Below are positions 24,001 to 39,000 of a stretch of DNA of 64,000 bases, one piece after another; the stretch's first letter is position 1, and each line of letters opens with the position of its first letter. The stretch is from Whitmania pigra (lineage: Eukaryota > Annelida > Clitellata > Hirudinida > Haemopidae): assembly GCA_021613335.1 (NCBI GenBank), contig JAJTWR010000026.1, forward strand, positions 62,001-126,000, given 5' to 3'. The translations under genes were made by a program, and so were the position numbers. The notes beneath the pieces were generated by a model that was not told the DNA's origin, did no database searches, and saw only the letters and a list, made by a program, of their open reading frames with translations.

Positions 24001-27000
24001 GCATGGTCGGTCAGCAGAGGCAGTCCTCGGTGCTCGTTTACAACAGGTCGCCTTGGAAACCGTGCAAGTTTAAAATCAGGCCATTGGCTCACTTCCACTT
24101 TTCAGTTGTTGAGGGGGAAATTGATCCTAACGAGGAGTTGAAAGTCGATGTTACCTTCCTGCCAAAGCAGTCCGGTCAGTTCTTGACTGGAATGCTAAAG
24201 AACGATGCAGAAAATATTTTTACTTTTAATGTTTAATAGTTCTATGTATTGCGATGTTATTCATATTTTCCTAATATCATTAATATTATTATTATTATTA
24301 TTTTGTATAACATTTATATTTTATTGTTATATATGTTTTGTGTTATTGTTTATATTTTTCCTCTACAATTTATTAATAGTCCAAATTTAATCAGTTCTGG
24401 CTTAGAAATATTGTAGCAATATTTAAAAAAATCATTTATTATTTGAAAATCTCGATCCTGCACAAAACCAGGCACATTTGAGCCATTCATGATCATTGAC
24501 ATGTTTGGAAAGCAATGCTCAGAGGACAACATTTTCGTGGAGTCGATAAAGGTTTTCCATACCACGAAGTTGAAGGTCACGGGGTCGTCTCAGTACATTC
24601 TCGGAGGAAAAATGAAAAAACCAGTTGTTAATGATGGTGGGAAGGAGTATTTTTAATCAAAATAATATTTGATATTAATGTTGATGGTAATGTGTTTACC
24701 ACAAGTTTTGTACGACAATATTTAACATTGATGATGAAGAAGATGACGATAATGAAGGCGATGACGATGTTGATGTTTCCATTATATAAAAAAATTATCT
24801 AATACAAAATAAATCTATAAGATATATAAGATAAAATAATTCTAATGTTGGTTTTTTGTGGCAATTTCTTTTATGCACAAACAACAATTTATCCTCGCAA
24901 GGTTTGACCGACAAGCAGGCGATCAAGATCGGCATGAACGTGGAAATGAAGCTGAACGAAATTGCCGAGAAACCCAAAAAGTCTCGTCCGAGCATCAACA
25001 ACTTTCAAGCATTCAGAAAAAATCTCGTCAGCAATTTCGACTTGTCTGAAAGTTGCGATTCCGGAGTCATGTTTTATGTCAAAAGCCACGACTCGGTCGG
25101 TGAAAAAATTGAAGAAAACGATGAATTTTTTGTGGAGGAGGGAGAAATAAATGAAGAAAATTTGAACAATTCGAGTGAAGGAATTAAGAGCAGGTAAAAG
25201 GGTTTAATTTTCCACCACATTTCATAATTTTGGTGATGGTTTGATCATGTTGAGTGATAGGAAATATTTAAAAAAGTAATTAATGCTATCAACTTAAGTT
25301 CAACTTAATTTGGTTGATAAGCATTCTTATTTAGATTTAAATGTGTCATGATAAAGTACTGCCATCTTAACTGAGAAATAAATATTAAATGAAATTTAAC
25401 ATTTAATAGTTTTTATTCTAACTTAGTTGGAGAATGTTGAAGATGTAAATTTTAGACTTCAAGGGCCATGTGGCAGCTTGTGTGACAATGATGATAATGA
25501 TGATAATGATGATATCAATTATGTCATTGATGACACAAAATACGTATACATGTACATATACATAATGCGACAACATTTAACAACAACAGCAACAACTCCA
25601 CAAAACTTCCTGCTTTGAAGAATCCAACAACAAAACCAACAAACAAATCCTGCAGGTTTGTAAATTTAATTCTGAACTTGTTTCAACATTTTGAATGATT
25701 TTGAATGATTTGAGGCAGATTATTTGTAATTAGATTAATTTATAGATGCATTTTTAAAACTTTTTGATTGCTTTTTTGTGAATTGGTTAAATTTAACAGT
25801 TAAAATTTATTTCAAGTAATGTCAATCAAGTAAATTTACCTCATAACACTGAAATTCATTATCTGTAAATTATTTAATCAAGTGATGGAACAATTATAGT
25901 TAATAAAATGTTGTCATCTTGTGATTTAAGCAATGAGAAGCAGCCACAGTTTGATCCTGAGTACATGTTCACAGATGAGGAGTTTGAAGCAATCCAACGA
26001 CACAAGTCTCACTACAACACCTTCATCAATGCCAGTGGTAGATCAAGATCCTTGAAACAGTGAGTGTTGTGGTTGTTGTGACAAGATATGTTGTTGTTTT
26101 TGTTTTCATTCTGTTCAAAGAGTATGTCATTGTTGGGAGAAAGCCAACAAATGGTTGGCAGCATTAATACAATTGCAACCCCATGTTGTTATGTATCTAA
26201 TTAAGGAATTCAAAACATGAAATTGCGCAACAAATCGTATTTAATCACCTGTAACTCTTGTGAGTTTGAATGATGCACATTCAGGTCGTCTGCTTCAACT
26301 GCAGCCAATCAGGAGGCATGGAAATCTGCTGAAGATGAAGGGATCGACAGCAAAAACCACAAAAAGTCTACAAAAAACAAAACCAACAACAAAAACAACA
26401 ACAACATGGCAACCAAGAACACAAGCACCAACAACAAAAACAACAACACGGCATTAAGAAACAAAAGCATCAACGAAAGCTACAGAAGACTGAGTTCCCT
26501 CGAGTTAGAGTTCAACAACATCAACTATGCTCTGACATTCCTTGATTCCAGAACAACCAGCACAACTTCTTCAAACCTTTGTGAGTTCACGACCTTTCTG
26601 TGACCTTAACTAATTATAATATGTTAATTGACATTGGTGCATTTCATTGCATTTTTATGTGACTATTTGTTTTTATTGTTTTAATTTTGTTTTGAAACAT
26701 TCATATCTTTTAATATGATTTTAATATAATGTTGTTAGCTTCTCTTTGTTGTTTAATTTCTTTTAATAAATATCTTGTAAGAGATTACAATCATTTAAAA
26801 TCATTATTAATCATTTTTAATTATTTTCATTTTGCAAACATTACAAAGGAAGGTCATGAAACTTTGTTATCAGTGGAATGTTGGGATGAACAAACGAGCG
26901 AACGAATAATCATCACTTTTAGTTGTAATAATCCATTATTAATAACATAATAATCACCATTATTATGTCACGCATTTCATGTCTATAATATAATGGATGG

Positions 27001-30000
27001 TGAAAGCAAATCACATGTTCATCATAAAGTCCTTAAAACATTCAGTTGATGTCCTTATTCACCTTCAGACCTCCCAAATCGATTCTCTCGTCTCCTCACG
27101 GTCAGCTCCTCACAGGTTCTAAAAAAAGTGGTGAGTAACAAAATTGCCAATTACCAATTTGATTACCGATGCTTTTTATAACTAATCTCGGTTAACAATT
27201 ATAACAGGTGATTAATTTGATGATATTTTCAATTACATGACTGTCATGACTGTTTCTATTATTAATATTTTAATAAAATTTCTGCAACTCCACACATTAC
27301 AGTCTTCAAAATACTACGAACCTTCCACTGCCCTGCAGAAAACTGACTGCTCCAAGAAGTTATCATTGCCTCAGTTGAACTTTGTGACGATAGGTGACAA
27401 TGACATTTGTTGCATTCAAACAATCGCAACTTTGCTTTTAACAACTACAAGTTAAACGATAATTGAAAAATTCTGAATGACTTCAACGATAAATCCATTC
27501 AAGGAAATATTGAGACATTGGCTGTGCCCATGACATTGCCACACTTTTAACTACCATTATAAAATTTAACTAAATGTAATTAAATACAAATATTAATTAT
27601 TCAAATATCATTATAAATGTTAATACAATTAAGTTATTAAATTAAGTTATACATAAATAAATAAGTTATATCGGTACTTGAATCAAATACTTTATTGATT
27701 GTTTGGATATTTTATCGCCTCAGAACCAGGTGTACTCGACTTTGAAATTGTTTGTGCCGAGGTCCCCGTCGAAGGAATCGTGAGCATCTCGAACAACCTC
27801 GACAGGTACATCCTCTTTGAGTTTGAGGTGAGCTTTCGATCATTTACTTTTTATTGTTACTTCTTATATTTGAGTTGATTGTCAAGTAATTAATTATCTT
27901 GATATTACACTAATTAATACCATGCTAATTATGATTATGCAATTATACTATTTGTTTTTATTATTATTATTATTATTTTGTTGTTGTTGCCATTATTTGA
28001 CATTAATTTGACATTATTTAAAAAAGCTTTTGCATGAATTTTTATTATTGTTTTATCGCAAAGTATCATCAAAGCCTTTACTTTCAGCCACTGAGTCCCG
28101 AATTGTCAGAATCTCGAAATGTGAGGCAGGTTGTGCCACCGAAGTCGGTTGTTGAAGTCAACATTGTTTTGAAGCCCCAGGAACTGGGCAAGTACTTCAA
28201 GTGAGCCAGCTATTTGTATTGGCATTTGTACTTATGTTTGTATTTGTACTTATGATTGTGTTTGTATTGGCATTTGTACTTATGTTTGTATTTGTACTTA
28301 TGATTGTATTTGTACTTGTATTTGTACTTATGATTGTGTTTGTATTGGCATTTGTACTTATGATTGTATTTGTATTGGCATTTGTACTTATGTTTGTATT
28401 TGTGCTTGCATTTGTACTTAGGCTTGTATTTGTGTTCAGCTTTTGAGTGCTTCATGTTTGCATATAAGACATGCAGGGCTCAATGATTTTCCAACCACTT
28501 TCTTAAAGCCCCAGTGAATTCCTGTTGGTGCATGTTGAGTTTGCAATGGTTAACTGATTAAACCGATTTCACTTTATTTATGCGATTTAACTGATTAAAC
28601 CGATTTCACTTTATTTATGCGATTTAACTGATTAAACCGATTTCACTTTATTCATGCGATTTAACTGATTTAACTGTTAAATTCACCTATGAACTAATAT
28701 GCATGAATGTCAAATTTGGCGAGTTGCATGCATTATTAACCTGATGGTGATGGAGATGATGATTATTATACCAGATTATTATTTGTTCCTTCAGTGCCAT
28801 GCCTTATAAAATAAATGGAGAAGCTGTTGGCTACGTCATCGTAACTGCCTTCAGCTGCCTGGCTGCACTTGAATTGTCCTCAGTGACCCTGGAGCTCAAG
28901 CAGAGAAATTCATTGCCCACTGATAAATGTGAGGGTTCTTAATGTTCTTAATATTGTTGTTGTTGATGTTGTTCTTAATACTGTTGTTCTTAATGTTGTG
29001 GTTGTTGTTTTGTCATGATTTAATTGCCTCATTACCTGGTGAACCTGGCATGTCAATGTATTATATTTTATTTGTTTTAAAAGCTAATAAATTCTTAATA
29101 ATATAATTTGTTTTGTTTTTCATATATATTTGGTGTTTACAAGATTTTCAGTTATTATGAGTCATAATACAATCTGTTTAGACAAGATAACTTGCTAAAC
29201 TGTCAGTTTACCATTTATTTCAGTAATATTAACGATATTAATTTCATGAAATCATGAATTATTATTGAATTATGAATAATAATTTTTATTACACAAAATC
29301 ATTGAGCAATATTAAAATCATTGATTCCCGTGCAGTCATCCGTGGTTACGTGGCAATCTCAAACCCTCTGAACAACAAGGCCTCCTTCACGTGGGGCATC
29401 TCGGGCCTCGTTCAAGACCTCCCCGTTGAGGAACCCTCTGTATTTGTCACCCCCATGAAAGGTCAGGTTAAAGTTCAACTTTTGAGGAGTTTTGTTGTTT
29501 GTCCGAGTAATTATTTTGTGCATTAATTGTTATATTTGTGATTGTAAGCTAATTTGAGAATTTTAATTTGTTGTTTAAGCCAGTTATTGGGCCAACTATA
29601 TTATAATTTTCAGGGGTTTATTGGGTAATTAAAAGTTAATTGTTAAATAAAAGAAGGCAAACCTATTAGTCACATGTTGTTTCATTATTATCATAGTTGC
29701 AATTCTCAATGCTCTTATTTTTTGCAATTGATTCTCACAGGCTTGATATCTCCCTATGGAGTTTTGCAATGCGAGGTTTGCTGCAATCCTGTCGCTCTGA
29801 AATCGTTTCACTTCAACTTGATGCTCGATGTCAAAACAGGTTCCCCCTCCATTCTCAGTTGCTACGTAGAGGTGAGCAGTGAATTGTTTGACTGGTGAAT
29901 TACAGGTGATTGATGAGTGTATGCATGAATAATTTAAAATGTACAGGTGAAAGTGCAACTTCTTATATGATGGATGGATGGAATGTATAAATAAAGGAAT

Positions 30001-33000
30001 CAATCTGCAAACTTCCATTAAGTTTTAAAAATTGCTTTTGATTTCTTTTCATCCAACCCAAACATGCTCTTGCAGTTAGAAAAACCAAGAGTGTCCTTCC
30101 TGACCCCAAAAATCATCTTAAAAGATGCAACTTTGAAGGAGCGAGTTTATCTCAAGGCGTTGTTGAAGAACAATGGGATGCATCCTGCTTATTACAGGGT
30201 TTGATGACCTTAATTAAGTTAATAAGATCCATTTTAAGAAATTTTTTAATCAAGCAGGTATAAAATTTTATTGGAGGAGGGTAATAAGCAGTAGTTTAAT
30301 TATTGTTTAATTAATTCTGCATTTGCTAAACTATTATCAGATCCAAGACCCAGAGCCACTGATGGAGTTGAAGGTTGGACCCCCTGTGGGCGTGGTACCC
30401 CCCGGTGGAGTGGAGATGATTTCCATTCAGTACCTCCCCAAGAAACTCGTTTGGTTTGACATCTCCATCTTCATCGACTTGAAGTCTGGAAAGGACTTGG
30501 AGCTGAGAATAATTTCGAACGTCGAGATTCCAAACGTTGTTCTGGATGTTGTGAGTTGTTCAATTGGTTGAAAAGTTATTAAGAAGATAAATATTTAGGA
30601 AGACTTTTTTTTTTGGAGATGTGTTTCAGTTTATCGTAAGTTACCGTTAAAATTAATAAAGGTAATAATGTGTTAGTGATTTGCAATGAAAAATGATTAC
30701 AAATAAAAAACTAATGGTTCATAATTTATCTTTAAATGCTCAGTCAGCAAGAAATAAACCTAGTTTTTGCTAGAATTTGCTTTGAGATGACAACAAATTA
30801 ACAGTAATTCTTTGTTGCAGACACATTTCAAGTTTGATCGGGTTTATTGCAACACAACTTCTGTCATCCCGTTCGTTCTGACCAACAATGTTGGTGGAAC
30901 ATTTGACAATTTAAATGCATTTCTTACCACATTTTACTTGTATTTGCTTGGTGAATTGTGATGAATTTATTAGAATTTAAAGATTGGAATCCTACCAATT
31001 GTGTAGTTTCATTATTTGATTTTTTTACTAGCAACTTTTACCAGCTAATGCAATGTGAATAGCATCGTATCTCTGAAAGATGCATTGCAATTGATTTATT
31101 AAAAAATAAATGACACAAAATAAGAAATACAAATTGAATGATCCAATTTAAAATAAAAAATTATTAACTTAAAAAGATAACTTGAATTTGTCATCCGGTA
31201 CCCACTGCAGGGTAACTCGAAAGCCATTGTTGGCTTCAACTTGAAAGGACAAAACAACTTCAAAATCAAGTCCGATGGCGACTTGGAACGAAAGACTTTG
31301 TTCGGTGAGGAGGACTTTCAAGTTAAACTTTTTAAAGTCACGAGTTTAAGAGGTTGTTTAAGTCATTAAAATTTAATAAAAATATTCCATTCTAAAAGCA
31401 TATGTTCCACTGATATTTCTTTTTTTTATTTAGCAAGACCTGCAATGCAGGTGTAAAGTAGAGTTAGTAGCAATAAATATAATGATAATTGCATTCATTA
31501 ATTTACTGCAATATTTGTCAGAGACAAACTTAATTAATTAATTAATTAATAGTCAAAGCAGTAGGATTTCACATGATCAAAGTGGCAGGCAAGGAGAAGG
31601 TTTGTGGGACTCTGGAGTATTCACCTACACAAGTAATTGATCTGTCATTTAATTATTAATTAGTAAATAATCAACTGGTTATCGACATTATTTTAATAAT
31701 TTTCTGTCAACTAATTTTGTTATTAATTAATTAATCATAATTCTTTAATTGACTGTGGTAATTAACTGGTCTTGAATTACTGAACAAAATGTATTCTGAT
31801 ATTAAAGGTCCTTATTTAATTATCCAACTAATTAAACATTCTTGTTTGATTTTTTAATTAACAAACTGTTCTTATCGTATAATTGCATCGTTTTAATTTA
31901 TTTGTCTTTTAAAATGCTTCACCACAATTGATATTCAACTGTTCATCTTACCAGATATTATCGACCAGTTTCAACCTGACGATGAGTCTCGAGAACCTGT
32001 TGACAGGAAAGCCAGTGAGAGGCAGAAGCTTGTTGAAGCACTCGAGGAAGAACACCTCGTCGCTTCAAATCTCTCGAAGGATCGACCTCGGGAGCTTCCA
32101 GGACGCCATCTTTCCAAACTTTCGCATCCAAACTTCCAGGAAATCTCTGGTGCTGCAGAACTTCGTCATGGAGCCTCTCAGGATTCCCGTCGATGCGGTC
32201 GTCGTGAGGCAGCCTTTGATTGTGAACGCGAACGAGGTTCGCTTCGAACTCAAGACCGAGTCCCTCACGAACATCGCCGAACAGAAGCGAGAGCTGGTGA
32301 TGAAGTTTGATCGGGCATTTTAAGTTTTAGTTTCAGCTTTAAAGATCTGCAATAATAAGAATTTTATCTAATAACATCCACACTAGCAACAGAGGTTTGC
32401 TTATAATGTTGATAGTCATGATGCCAATAAGACAGTTTGTAATGTTATCTGTAAGAAAATCTTCATTGGAGTGTTGATTAACCTTTGAACAGACTTACCT
32501 AATTAGTTAATTAATTAATTGAATAATTAATTCCTAACTGATAATCAGGTAATCACCAGCAACAACAAGGAAGGGTATTCAGTCTTTTGTTTGGACTGCA
32601 ACCAACCAGACTTTCACAACGGAGTGTTTCGAGTCGTTGTGGAAAAGGAAAGAACCGAACGCACGAGTGCAGGAACAAATCCCAATGAAGGCTCCAAAAC
32701 TTCTCCCAAAGACAACCCTTCAGAATTTCCCGAAAACGATGATCTTGAAGGTTTTGAAATTGAGAATGACATCTCGGCACCACCAGGAATGAACTGCACC
32801 GAAGAACCTGAGATTTCACTCGGCGTTGTTTACGAGAATTTCCGAGTCTCTGGAACGTTGAGGGCTGGCCAGGAAGTGCGATTAACGCTCGTGTTTTTGC
32901 CAGGTTTATGGTTTATGGTGTATTATCTATTTCATATTTTAAATGAAATTTAAATCATTTTGTTTAAAAATTGTATTATATTTATATTAAAATTATTTTG

Positions 33001-36000
33001 ATAAAACATAATATCAATAATATCAACAATTAAAAAGACAATAATATTGAAATTTGGTTAAAATGGAAGATTGCAGAGGTGACAGAACCACGTTCAGAGC
33101 CGACATGACACTGGTTTACAACAAGAAGCGCTACCTTGTCATTCCCGTAATTGGAAAAGTACGCATTCCTTTCCTGACTTTTTCTCCACCGAGGATCATT
33201 TTCCAACCGATTCCACTCAACACAAAGTCCACCATCAGACTCACCATCTTTGCTCACAATTACCCTGCGTATGTTGAGATTTTTACCACCTTTGATTGTT
33301 AGTTTGTTAAGCAATGTTTAGTATGAAATAAAAATATCAAATTTATTATGCCTAATTCTTTCAATTATTTCAATTGCTAATTGACTTTGATCATAATAAC
33401 CCATGTTGCTTCAAATATAATTTATTACTTAATGAGGAATAACATTTAATGTTAGTATTATTAAAAAGAGGTTAACTTTCAGCTGATAAAAGGTTAAGTT
33501 GTTGAAATTTTTCAAATCCAGAGACACAACATTGCGGGCAGCACAATTTGAGACCACGGACAAACATGGAAAGACGATTTATCCGATAACCATGAAGTTC
33601 ATGAATTCAAGAAGTAGGACTTGTTATTAATTTATCACATCTTTATGGCATCTGTCGTAACTCTTTTTTTCCCATATTTGCTGATGTAAGACTTTCGTGA
33701 TTTACCATTAAATTGAAAAAAAAAGTCAAATTTAATTTAAGTTTAAATATTGTCAATGAAGTGGTGATTAATTTGCAAGATGAATGTGAAAAAATAAAAA
33801 TAAAGTTTTGTGAATCCTCAGAAGCAAGAGAAATAGAGCTCAATGTTGAGAAGAAGAAGCACATGACGGCTGCCATCGTGTTGTCCTACAAGGAACCGAT
33901 CAGCTTCTCGGGGTTCATGCACTTCAAGGATGATTTCGGGAACAAGTGAGCATTCGTGGTTTTGGTGCATGATTATTTCCATGAACCGAAGTGGAAGCTG
34001 ACGGATGGGTAGATTAGATGGATGGATGGTTAGTTGGGTGGATGGATAAGTACAAAATAATCAAAAAGTTCACTTCTTTATTTTAAACTTGAGATTCCAA
34101 TTGCTTGTCGCTGGCTCCTGTGACAACTGCCTGCTTTCAACCTGCTTCTTTGTGGTCCAAAATCAATTGACTTATCGATTCCTCATGAAATCAATGGTTT
34201 GTATATTTTAAAATTCATAACACGTTTTATCTCAAATGCTTTTGCATCATTCCAATTCATGAGATTCAAGCACTATTTTAGTCTTTTGTCTTTTATTCAG
34301 AAGTTGAAAGAAGAAGATTTGGAATCATTTGGAGATTTTGATCTGGATGAAAGAGGCAGCGGCAGCAAGGGGGAATCGATTCAGAGATGTTCCTTCCTGG
34401 CAGCTTCCCTTTTGCCGTCGAGGAGTTTTCCCGACGGTAGCTTGAAACCGACGCTGAAGAAGTCGAAGCAGTGCGATTCGCTGGTCTGTAAAAACAGCTT
34501 CGGTTCGAGACGCGAAACGTCCGGTCGCAAGACTTTGCGTACGACTTTTAGTTTACCAGCTGAAAATTTAGAATTCCTCAAGAAGGCGTCCACCATCACC
34601 GAATCATCCATCATCACTGTCGACTCGTCTGAGCTCAATTTGGACAATACCCCCAACTTTAACAACAATGATAACGTCATGACAACAAACGTTGATGTCA
34701 ACAATAGCAACAAATGTGAAGGCACCACTGAGAACAACAGCGTTAATAGCAAGAACAAGGATAGTAAATTAAAAAAAGGAAAAACAAAGAACAAGATTGT
34801 TGTGAGGCAATATGAGGTCATCTGTGAAGTTGAAGAAGATAAGGAGAAAGAGGAGCTTGTTGATCTGAACCAATCAGAAAACTTGGATGTGGACTTGGAC
34901 CAATCAGATTATTTGGATGTAGACTTGGACCAATCAGATTACTTGGATGTGGATGACCATGTCGTTTGCAACAACTGCAACGGCAGTGATACCTGCGATG
35001 CCTGCAATGTAACCAAGGCTGACAACAACAATAGTTCCAGTGACAACAATTACAACAACTCCAGCTTTGACAAACAGAATGCCGTTTTCCTGACGGATTG
35101 TCTGAGAATGCAGCCGATCCACATGAAGTTGGACCACGCCTCTCCAGCTCAGGTGCGGAATTTCGGGACTTACTTCGTGCCCGATCTCAACACGGCCGAG
35201 AGAATGCATTTCGAGCACATCCTCATAACCGTGGAGAGATGGGCCAGTCTCCATGGGTGGGCTGATTGTGTCAGATGTGTAAAACTGCCGAACTTTTTGA
35301 GGAAGTTAGTCATTGTTAGATTATTTAAATTATGATTTGCATGGAATTGTGTTATGCAACTTATTATTGAATAAATAATTGATTAATTAACTTTAATTTA
35401 CTCATTAGTAATTCCAGTAACAATTCTAATGTCTCTCCTTCTCATAAGTAAATAAGAATTTCGAAGTGGAACTGCTAAATTCCCTCTGTGGCATTTTCTC
35501 AATGTCGATTCTCATTTTATGCTGATTCTTTTGCATCGTCAAATCCAATCTACTCTCGTTGATCTTGTCTTAGGGATAACATGCTGTTGGATATTCTGTT
35601 TATTTTTTCATTCTAAAAATATTCATAGGTTTTAAGAGAAAACTGGTCTATCAATTAATAGAGAAAAAGTATGAGATCATACCACCTATATTGCTTATGT
35701 CAATTGTTGTTATGTAAAACAAACCACCAAAAATAAGTGTCTGTGCATTCTCGTTTGTTAACATTTAATATTAGCCGCCATATTCATTTTTGGTTATCTC
35801 GATAAATCCCTAGGCAACATACTCAGATTTGACTGTACCTTCACATTATTATCTTCAGTTCATTAATTCTTCTGCTCATTACATCTTCAGATGGAGTTAC
35901 AGCGAGGAACAAAACAAGGTTTCACCACAGAACTCGATGTCACATCTGGAAAAGAATTTTTTCAGAGATATGTTCATCCACCTGACGGGAGGAGAAGATG

Positions 36001-39000
36001 ACGTGAAGTTCGTGAAAGTGCTGCCCAGGGATGACATGGAGAGGGCTCTCTGCCACCACAGGGAATTTTCAGATGTTCTCAGATTCATATCGTAAGCGAT
36101 GTTTACTCTGTTACTAATTTGCATATTAATTGCTAGTTAACATTCACTGTTTAATATTTTTAAGTTATTGAATTATTTATGACAAGTTAAACTTAAACAA
36201 ATAAAGTGAAAAATTGTATTATTTTATATTTCTTAGTTTTAAATTCTCCTTGTTATGTTTTCAATTTTGATTTTAAAGCTTCAAAACTTTTCAAAATGCT
36301 TTTATTTTAACAAATTACATAAAATTTTTTTTTCAATTTTACAACTAAGCACTTGCTTCTTAGCTCAAAGAAAGCTCAATCTGCAATGTAATTACAAATC
36401 ATACTCAGGCATTTTATTTGAAATTGTTATTGTGGTCATAATAAGCAAGTATATTAACAGCATATTAAGTAAGTATATTAACAGCAATTGCTTAATATAA
36501 TGTTTTAGGTCTTTTGTATTAGACTCAACTTTATAGAAAAACAGAACTTTGCTTTATTCCTAAAACAATTGAAATAAACCACACAACCAATAATCAATAG
36601 GGAGTTAACAAATGTTGACACTTGGTTTCGCGCCAATAAGTTATCTTTAAATGTCGACAAGACAAATTTTATGCCGTTTTGCTCAAAAAATAAGGACAGA
36701 ACCCATAGTATTCAACCTTGCATCAACAACTTACAGATTAAACATGTCACCTCTACCAAATTCCTCGGCATTATTATCGATGATGGATTAAACTGGTTTT
36801 TGCATATAAATTACGTTGCCTCCAAAATTTCAAAAAATATTGGCATCATGTCAAGGGTCTCTTCATTTGTTGATAAAAAAATTCTCATTATGCTTTATTA
36901 TTCTTTAATATAGCCTTATCTCATCTATTGTAATATCGCCTGGGCCTCTACCTATCCCTCTAAACTTATCCACTTACTTACACTCCAAAAAAGAATAATT
37001 CGTACTATATTTCGTCTCCATCCACGTGCCCATACAAAGGACTTTTTTATTTCAAATGGACTTCTAAATATATATCAGATCAATAAATTCCAAACTTGCC
37101 TCTTCATATACAATTATGAACATAACTTGCTGCCTCCATCCTTTAATAATATGTTTTTCAAATCATCAGATGTCCACTCTTACAATCTTAGATCATCCAA
37201 TCAATTGAGATCTGAATTTTCCCGTACCACCTTCAAAAAATTCTCCATATGTTGCAAAGGTCCACTCTTGTTCTCCTCTCTGCCGTCGTCCCTTGTTTCT
37301 CTAAACAGTTCCTCACTATTTAAATCCCATCTTAAAAAACACATTCTATCCACCTGTTGAACCTGTTATCCACATTTCCACCTTATCATTCATTTTATTA
37401 CCCTGGTTTTTTCCTCGTTGATTAAATCGCTTATTCATTATTCCGATTATTCCTCGTCTCTCAGTTGTTGCCATTAATTTTCACCTGTCGTTACCATTAG
37501 AAGTTTATATATATGCAAAGACCCTTTCAAACGCCCCTTTAAATTTGTCAAATTGAAACAACCTATCCCCTAGACGGGAATTAATTCCCTTGGGATAGTT
37601 CATTAATGAATTTGTGAATCTTTTTTTGGTGTGATTTTTTTGGCTATTTGAATATAGTTTTTTGAAAATAAACGAATTCAAACCTGAAAAAAAAACCACA
37701 AAACTCCCGGTAACTCAAGCATACTACAAGAAGATTGCTTGGGAACAACTTGAGAGATGTAACCAACTTTCTAACCAAATCAATCCTAGAACAACAATAT
37801 CCCCTCCTTTTACATGAAATACATCGGTCACCACTTTGCAACATCACCACACAATTGGTCACAATACATAACATATATTATTATCAATTGCATATTGCAA
37901 TTGGTCATGATTTATACGTTAATAGTAATTTGACAGCTGCTTTGTTTTATTTATAATTAAATAGAGATAATATATAACGTTTATTAATAATTATTGTAGG
38001 TTATAATTGCCTTTCTTCGTCTATTGAAATTTCAGGCTCAACGGAGGGTGCGTTTCTCACTTGAAGCCGGAATATTTGTTGGACGCGGACGACTACATGG
38101 CGTGGTCGAAGAACAGTAAGTCCTTCATGAGTGGCATGTTCGAAGGACACATTTTGAAGTCCCAGGAGGTCATTCTCTACGAGGCCATGTCTCTTAGGTC
38201 CTGGATGGATGTCATTCTTCAGCTGGTGAAGGTTAAGAAAGTATTATAATTTATTGGTTAATTGTGATGGAATAATACCATACTAAATTATCTAATTACA
38301 ATACTAGAACATCTTAATCATTATTTAACTTTAATAGTATAATATCATAATTAATACTTACTTAATTTAATTAACAGTTTAATATGTTGTCTTATCCACT
38401 TCAATTAAATTGTTAGACTTAATTTGAGTTATCTTTATTGCTATTTAATGTGAATTGAAATCTGAAAATCCAGTATTTTGTTCTTTTTATTCTACAGAAT
38501 TTATCATATTAATTATGCATTTTTGACTATACACAATAACGTTATTAAAGTTATTAATTGAGGTAAATATTTAATCTCAAATCTCTCAATCTTGGCATAT
38601 TTTTACAAAAAACTTCATTCATACCATACAATCATATATTAAGTATGATAATTATTCACTTTCCACGCATTCCATAGATAACTAATTACTAATTATTAAC
38701 TAAGTTATTAATTATGGTAATTATCCGCTTTCCATAACTTTGACAGATAACACTCTTCAAACGAATAACTATGAAGAGATACAAGGAGCAATTGATGCCC
38801 ACGGAACCTCTTCAATTGCTTGGAAAATCTAGCCCGGAACTCCAGGAACAACCATGGAAGGACTGGCCCGAGGTCAACAAGGACCCACTGTCGAGCAACT
38901 TGTACTCGCTTCAGGAGAGGATTCTCCTCACATGGATGGAATGCATTCACAATCGATTCATTTTATCACTGTGGAGCAACTTCATCATCTGTTCGATGTT

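Larger units (their letters stand above)
21088..34196 (+). other. CFAP47: CFAP47 exons 1-31 (N-terminal ASH/MSP-like domains)
   Basis: Exons: 21088-21228, 21289-21446, 21705-21921, 22034-22080, 22309-22598, 22761-22891, 23148-23257, 23565-23704, 23914-24174, 24472-24636, 24902-25193, 25931-26059, 26285-26580, 27069-27115, 27303-27393, 27724-27827, 28088-28200, 28795-28928, 29336-29461, 29741-29871, 30076-30198, 30341-30550, 30821-30889, 31211-31304, 31553-31632, 31955-32296, 32549-32903, 33079-33268, 33522-33613, 33822-33945 and 34094-34196. Exon 7 may start at 23139 instead. The domains show the repeated V..F..V...(K/N)..L..N pattern of ASH repeats. Exon 5 carries an Asp-rich run and exon 13 an Asn/Lys/Thr-rich run, both likely disordered lineage-specific linkers. 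Confidence 0.88.

Noticed and set aside
25427..25618. Asp-rich frame as a CFAP47 exon
   Set aside because: Entry phase from exon 11 would be wrong, and exon 12 at 25931 joins directly in phase.
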